DNA of 64,000 bases from Fulvia fulva (Eukaryota; Ascomycota; Dothideomycetes; Mycosphaerellales; Mycosphaerellaceae): contig NC_063012.1 of the NCBI RefSeq assembly GCF_020509005.1, forward strand, positions 6,758,001 through 6,822,000, given 5' to 3'. The position numbers and the translations under genes are program-made. The notes under the pieces were generated by a model, which saw nothing but the letters and a program-made list of their open reading frames with translations, did not search any database and had not been told where the DNA came from. This document shows, piece by piece, positions 59,914 through 64,000 of this stretch. Positions within the stretch are counted from its first letter, which is position 1, and each line of letters starts with the position of its first letter.

Positions 59914-60148
59914 TATTAAACAGGTACGGGTAGATAGTAGCGGAGTAGATTAAGAGATCAATCTTTAACTAACTAATAGTACGAGCATATAGTAATATAT
60001 CAAGAACCAATATGTTGATTATATTAGATGTCTATCTAAGCTAAAGGGGAGAGAAGGTATCTCCCTATAAGCTAAGTTATTATAGATACCTTAGGCTACT
60101 AGATCACTTCCTAATTATTGACTCCCTTTGAGATACTATATCTTAACA
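59914..60148 (-). repeat. Copia 5' LTR (235 bp)
   Basis: TATTAAACAGG to TCTTAACA in plus orientation. Less RIP-mutated than its partner (for example CAATCT, ACCAATATG kept). Confidence 0.9.
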
Positions 60149-60540
60149 CTACCTAAGCTTACCGACAAACTCCGCGACTAGCTACGCTAGTAAGACCGCT
60201 ACTTCCGCTATTATAAACCTAGATATACCGGCCTCGACCCCGTATATATTCTTTATAACTCCCGCGGTAAGTAGCGTACCGGCGACGTCGACCGCGAGAT
60301 ACCTATCGCTCTTAACGCTATAACCGACGCGCTAGCCCTCTAGATCGAAGTACTACCCGTTTAGGGAAATGCCTAGCTCCTTAGTACCGTCGCGCTAAAG
60401 GAGTAATATACGATTCTACGAATCATAAATACGAAGAATAAGACTACGAGATATATACCTAAGAGGAAGAATACCTATATATAGTAATAGCTAAGGGTGA
60501 CACCTATACGCCTATATATATATAACTAACGTATAGAAAG
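60149..60540 (+). pseudogene. Gypsy-type gag relic with zinc knuckle
   Basis: The frame starting at 60149 reads LPKLTDKLRD, then DRYFRYYKPRYTGLDPVY. Tyr at the four ligand positions gives an original CX2CX4HX6C knuckle, the same form as in Gypsy-A and Gypsy-B gag; Gypsy-B at about 1420-1510 also has LP.L....R..L before its knuckle. The rest (ITDALAL near 60325) is not recognised. Both ends are cut, by the Copia LTR and by LINE-3. Confidence 0.5.
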
Positions 60541-60750
60541 TATATAGATAGATAGATGATTCATTTACCCGTTATAGTGCCCTCCGGCCTATACGGGTTT
60601 ATGTCTATATATGTTACTATATAAGGTAGGAAACCTGTTCCTAGGTAAAAACCTCCTCTCCTTCTCTAATAGCTTCCTTGCTATGAGTTCTCAGTTTTCC
60701 TTCTATTAGGGTGCACTAGTGTCACGGTGGTTAGCCTCTGACTACCTTGT

Positions 60751-61881
60751 CTACAACCCTGGAGTTGTCCCCCTCTTCCTGCTCTCCTCCTCCTTCTTTC
60801 TCTCCTCAATCCATCTCTCTGTTTCCCTAGTAAGAGAGAACTGCTCCAAAAATCCTTGGTGGATGATCCACCTTGTAATTCTCTAGAGGTCTCCCTTATT
60901 GCTGATCATAGCTTGGAAGTTTCTGTTCCTTGCCCTTGCCCTCCATTCACCTCTCCCTGTACTCTATTCTTTGCAAACCAGAAGTCTATGTTCGACATTC
61001 TGGGACAGGTAGCCGTATAGGCAACTCTTGTCTTCGATACCTAGGACTTTTCTCTAATGCAGGTATGCCCTGACTCCGATGTGTTCAGAGCGGATTTGTA
61101 TTGCTATGCTTGCTTCTGACCTGGTCAGGTCTGAGTACAGTAGGTAGTTGTGGCTACCAAACTGTTAGAGTGCCTTTGGGGTTCCTAGCCTCTATAGGGT
61201 TCTTGTCTATTCAGTCTTCTAGAGGAGTCCTGCCATTCTTTCAGCTAGAGACTGTTGCTTCTTCCCTTGGCTAGCTGCTGACCCTCTCCCTTAAGCCCTT
61301 CTGTCCTGTTCCTGCTAGGCTAGGTGCAGCTGTTCTGTTAGTTCTTTGAACTTCTGTAGGTCCTGCTGCTTCTGTAGGGCTGGATTGGGTCTTGCTTGTC
61401 TGTGCCTTCTTGTGCACTAGCTCCTGATTTTGTTGACTGCCTTCTGGATTACTAGCTAGGCTAGGTATATAGACGTCTTTCCTGCATACTGGTATCTCAA
61501 CCCTTGAAGGTAGAGCTTGGCTGGTGGGGAGCCAGACTCCATTTCGACCACCCTTGTTGGAGTGGACTTGTATGCTCCAAGCACCTTTTTCAGACAGGAG
61601 GCTTGGGCTCTGCTGATAGGATCTACAATTCTCTTTGGGATCTTGTCTTGGGCTGACCAGATCTAGGCTCTATATAGCATAGCTGGCTTCACAATGGCCT
61701 TGTACATAACCTTTGCTTTCGCAAATATGGCTCCCTATGTAGAGGCTGTAAGCCTGTCAATTGATTGCCTGTTGTTGTCTGCTCTTGCCTGTGCTTTCTT
61801 GACCTGTGGTCCCTAGCTGAGCTTTGGATCTAGCTATATTCCTAGCACCCTTAATTCACTTAAGGGTTCTATTGTGTGTCC
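60751..61881 (-). pseudogene. LINE-3 ORF2, C-terminal region
   Basis: The same frame continues beyond the stop: LRVLGI, TAG for Trp, LDPKLS, TAG for Trp, GPQVKKAQARADNNRQSI, VMYKAIVKPAMLYRA (about 61660-61720), then SDLTRSEASIAIQIRSEHIG (about 61085-61150) and the C-terminal zinc motif SCLYGYLSQNVEHRLLVC (about 60975-61030). It ends in a basic, Lys/Glu-rich tail and a TAG at 60751-60753. All in-frame stops seen are TAG and each fits a lost Trp or Gln codon. Confidence 0.82.
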
Positions 61882-62595
61882 CTAAAAAGTGATTAGGGCT
61901 TGCATATTGTGTCTGTTTCTGGCTCTACTGAAGTGGATGAGTTGATACTTCTCTGGGGCAAATCTGGCTCCATGTTTCCTGGCCCATTCCTCACATTCCT
62001 TATGTTTCTTCTGCAAGATTCTGCAGTTCTCTTCTGTGCTGTCTGACCAGGCTAGGATGTTTGTGTCATCTACAAACCCTGAGGCTGATGTGTTTCTGGA
62101 GTTTAGCTTTGCTGGCAGGTCTGCCATAAAGAGGAGAAACAGGATCGGAGACATTGTTGATCCCTGTGGGATTCCTGTCTCTGTAGGCATGCTGTCAGAT
62201 TTGTATCTGCCCAGTCTTAGTCTTGTGGTTCTGCCTCTGAGGAAGGACTGGATAAACTGGACTGTCCAGTTAGGGATAGCCTTCTGTTTCAGGATGTGGA
62301 TCAGCCTCTGGTGTGAGACATTGTCAAAGGCTCCTGATATGTCTAGTGAGAGGAGTGTGGCTGCTTTGTTGTTCCCAAAGTGCCATAGGGTCTTGATCTG
62401 CTCTGTGATAAGTTCCACAGCTGTTAGTGTTGATCTTTGTTTCCTGCCTCCCATCTGTTCTTCAGGAAGGATTCCATGTTCTTCAGCTAGGTTTGTCAGC
62501 CTTTCTGCTATGATCTTTTCCAGGAGTTTGCCTAGTGTGTTGAGCAAGGCAATAGGTCTGTATGCCTTTAGCTTTGTGTAGTCCTCTTTCTGTGG
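61882..62595 (-). pseudogene. LINE-3 ORF2, reverse transcriptase core
   Basis: Continues ORF2 after a one-base shift: KPQKEDYTKLKAYRPIALL (62530-62590), then TLTAVELITEQIKTLWHF, LLSLDISGAFDNVSHQRLI, GIPQGSTMSPILFLLFMADL, and the catalytic box SGFVDDTNILAW near 62050-62085. Two of the three catalytic Asp are in FVDD and the third in LDISGAFD. The frame closes at TAG 61882-61884. The upstream frame also reads through to there, so this is one gene broken by a single-base loss rather than two genes. Confidence 0.88.
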
Positions 62596-64000
62596 TTTTT
62601 CAAGACCACAGTCAGTGACTCCTTGAAGTGTTTAGGGCAGTGTCCTTGGGCCATGCACTGTGAAAAGATGTTTGACAGTGCAGGGGAGATCTGGTCCTTG
62701 CATGTCTTAATGAACAAGTTTGGAATCCCATCTGGTCCTGGGGCCTTGTTTCCTGAGAGTGTCTTAATGATGCTCTTGATCTCTCCCTCTCCCACTGTGC
62801 AGGATGACTCTAGTGGTGTTGGATACACACTGCCCTCCAGATCCTGCAGGTCAGCTTCTACCTGTGTGCCAAAGAAATGTTTCCCCAATGCCTGTGCCTT
62901 TTCTGGGAGAGTGTGTTGGATTACTCCTTCCTGGTCTTCAATATTTGGAAACTGGGGCAGCATGTTTCTGTCCTGTGTGGGTTGTCTTGCCCACTTTGCT
63001 AGTTTCCACATCTTCTCAGGATTCTGGGTAATGGATCCAACTGTTGACCTCCACTCCAGCATCTTGTCCCTCTTGATCTGGGCCTTCTTGTCTCTAGTCG
63101 CCTGGTTGTATCTGTCCCATGCTTCCTGGGAGTGGCTCTGGGTAAGGGCTCTCCTGGCCTGCCTGGCTGCCTTGACCTTCTCTGAGCATTCCTTTGTCCA
63201 GAATGGCTTCTGGTACAGTGACTGTTTCTTTTCTCTGGTGTGGGCTGCCGCAGTTTCCTGCATTGTTCTAACCAGTTCTGCCACTGCTTGGTCTATGTCT
63301 AAGGCTGTTTCCAGTCTCCTGGTCTCTAGTCCAGCTAGCTTCTGTTCCAGGTCTTGTCTGATCTGTTCCCAGTTGGCTGCCTTCCAGGCCAGCTGAGGTT
63401 CTAGGTCTCCTTCCTGCTGTGTCTGTGTTTCAAACTCCACCTGAATTGGGAGGTGATCTGATGAGGACTCCAAGTCCTGGTTAACCCAGCATCTGGTGAC
63501 CTTCTGCTGCAGGTCATGTGATGCAAAGCACAGGTCAATGGTGCTTGAGCTTGCTCTCTGTGACCAGGTAGTTAGGCCCTTTGGGGTAACTAGGTGCATG
63601 TTGTTGCTTTGGGTAGTGGAGAGGAGTCTGTTAGCTAGGAAGTGATGGGCAGGTGCAAAGTCTGATCCCCATGTAGGATGGTGCAAGTTGAAGTCTCCCA
63701 GCACGATGTGTTGGGAGTCACTCTGCAGGATGTCTGGCAGCTGTTGTAGTGTGCCCAGCTGGGTGCTGCTTCTGGAGCTGGGGGGTGGGTTGTATACACT
63801 GTGGATGTGGATGCTGCCTTGGTTGGTGTTGAGTCTGACTGAGGTGATGTCTCCCCCTTCCTGTTGGATTTGTTCCTAGCTGTCTGTTGCCATCTCTTTG
63901 CTGATGTACATGCATGTTCTAGGGGTGCCTTGTTTGGCTAGGAGTGTGTGATACCTTGGGTCGTTAGCAGTAGATGGTCTGTTAGATTTGCTGTTGATCC
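62568..64000 (-). pseudogene. LINE-3 ORF2, endonuclease and start of RT
   Basis: First part of ORF2 in the window. The AP-type endonuclease that nicks the target shows RTCMYISKEMA, then a TAG at 63876-63878 in place of Gln, then EQIQQEGGDITSVRLN, HSVYNPPPSS, IVLGDFNLHHPTWG (about 63665-63710) and SSTIDLCFASHDLQ, SSDHLPIQVEF. The reverse transcriptase starts with LSGNKAPGPDGIPNLF near 62690-62750. The open frame runs 62568-63875; a GTG at 63702-63704 is not the real start. It ends in a frameshift at 62596-62600. The N-terminus is outside the window. Confidence 0.88.

Larger units (their letters stand above)
54530..60148 (-). mobile_element. Ty1/copia LTR retrotransposon, moderately RIP-mutated
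   Basis: 5,619 bp between 235 bp LTRs (54530-54764 and 59914-60148). Coding order on the minus strand is gag, protease, integrase, reverse transcriptase, RNase H: integrase before RT, which defines Copia. CA and TG dinucleotides are far more frequent than in the Gypsy elements. The flanks do not match each other: TACTC (LINE-C) on the left, CTACC (a gag relic) on the right, so no target-site duplication can be seen. Confidence 0.9.
60541..64000 (-). mobile_element. LINE-3: Tad-like non-LTR retrotransposon, lightly RIP-mutated, 5' part outside
   Basis: The 3' end is at the left with a GATA-type repeat tail (about 60541-60556) and a 3' UTR (to 60750) that resembles that of LINE-1 (7861-7960). 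ORF2 is nearly open over 60751-64000. CA and TG are common, but scattered Trp/Gln codons have become TAG. The 5' end lies beyond the window. Target duplication not determinable. Confidence 0.9.

Noticed and set aside
62036..63396. Plus-strand open frames of 181 and 257 codons over LINE-3
   Set aside because: Antisense to the endonuclease and RT of LINE-3, whose minus-strand motifs are unambiguous.
61882..63704. Two separate genes (endonuclease protein and RT protein)
   Set aside because: The RT motif VVL.KP and the following KPQKEDYTKLKAYRPI are continuous apart from one missing base, so this is a single ORF2.
1..64000. CRISPR array, tRNA or rRNA genes, bacterial-type operons
   Set aside because: No regularly spaced repeats, no cloverleaf or rRNA stretches recognised, and the content is eukaryotic retroelements.

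Overview
The whole 64 kb is transposable-element DNA from what looks like a filamentous ascomycete (Pezizomycotina). I see no host gene, rRNA or tRNA gene, or CRISPR array. The main evidence for the organism is repeat-induced point mutation (RIP). Most of the window has almost no CA/TG dinucleotides and a large excess of TA, while CpG is kept; the first 60 bases contain no CA and no TG. Reading frames of retroelements can still be followed, but Trp and Gln codons have become TAG/TAA and Cys/His codons have become Tyr. Tad-like LINEs, Ty3/gypsy elements, a Copia element and a pogo-type transposase fragment also fit such a fungus.

Layout. (1) 1-6788: 3' part of a Ty3/gypsy element (Gypsy-B) ending in a 205 bp LTR. 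(2) 6789-6811 plus 31107-35337 plus 49611-50190: a Gypsy-A copy (A1) split by three insertions: Gypsy-B, a second copy of its own family (A2, 6812-31106, duplication TATAG), and Gypsy-D (35338-49610, duplication CTAC). (3) A2 is itself split by a minus-strand LINE (7850-12848), a RIP-mutated chromovirus (16197-22487, minus) and a plus-strand LINE (23630-29044). (4) The 5' LTR of Gypsy-D carries an intact, un-mutated chromovirus (35617-41907, minus). (5) 50191-54529: a pogo-type transposase fragment, then a LINE holding a solo Gypsy-B LTR. (6) 54530-60148: a Copia element (minus) with 235 bp LTRs. (7) 60149-60540: relic of a gag zinc knuckle. (8) 60541-64000: lightly mutated Tad-like LINE (minus), running off the window.

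The only element that looks functional is the 6,291 bp chromovirus at 35617-41907. Its two 520 bp LTRs look identical by eye. It has gag (386 aa, CCHC knuckle) and a pol frame with protease, reverse transcriptase, RNase H, integrase and a C-terminal chromodomain. Gag and pol are joined by a canonical -1 frameshift signal: heptamer GGGAAAA, a 5-nt spacer and an 11-bp bulged hairpin overlapping the gag stop codon. The bases just after the 5' LTR are complementary over 9 nt to a site inside the LTR near the predicted RNA start, as expected for Tf1-type self-priming. A sibling of identical length 13 kb away is heavily RIP-mutated, so the intact copy probably arrived after the last round of RIP. 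Taken together, the window is an archive of successive insertion and mutation, with one fresh element on top.
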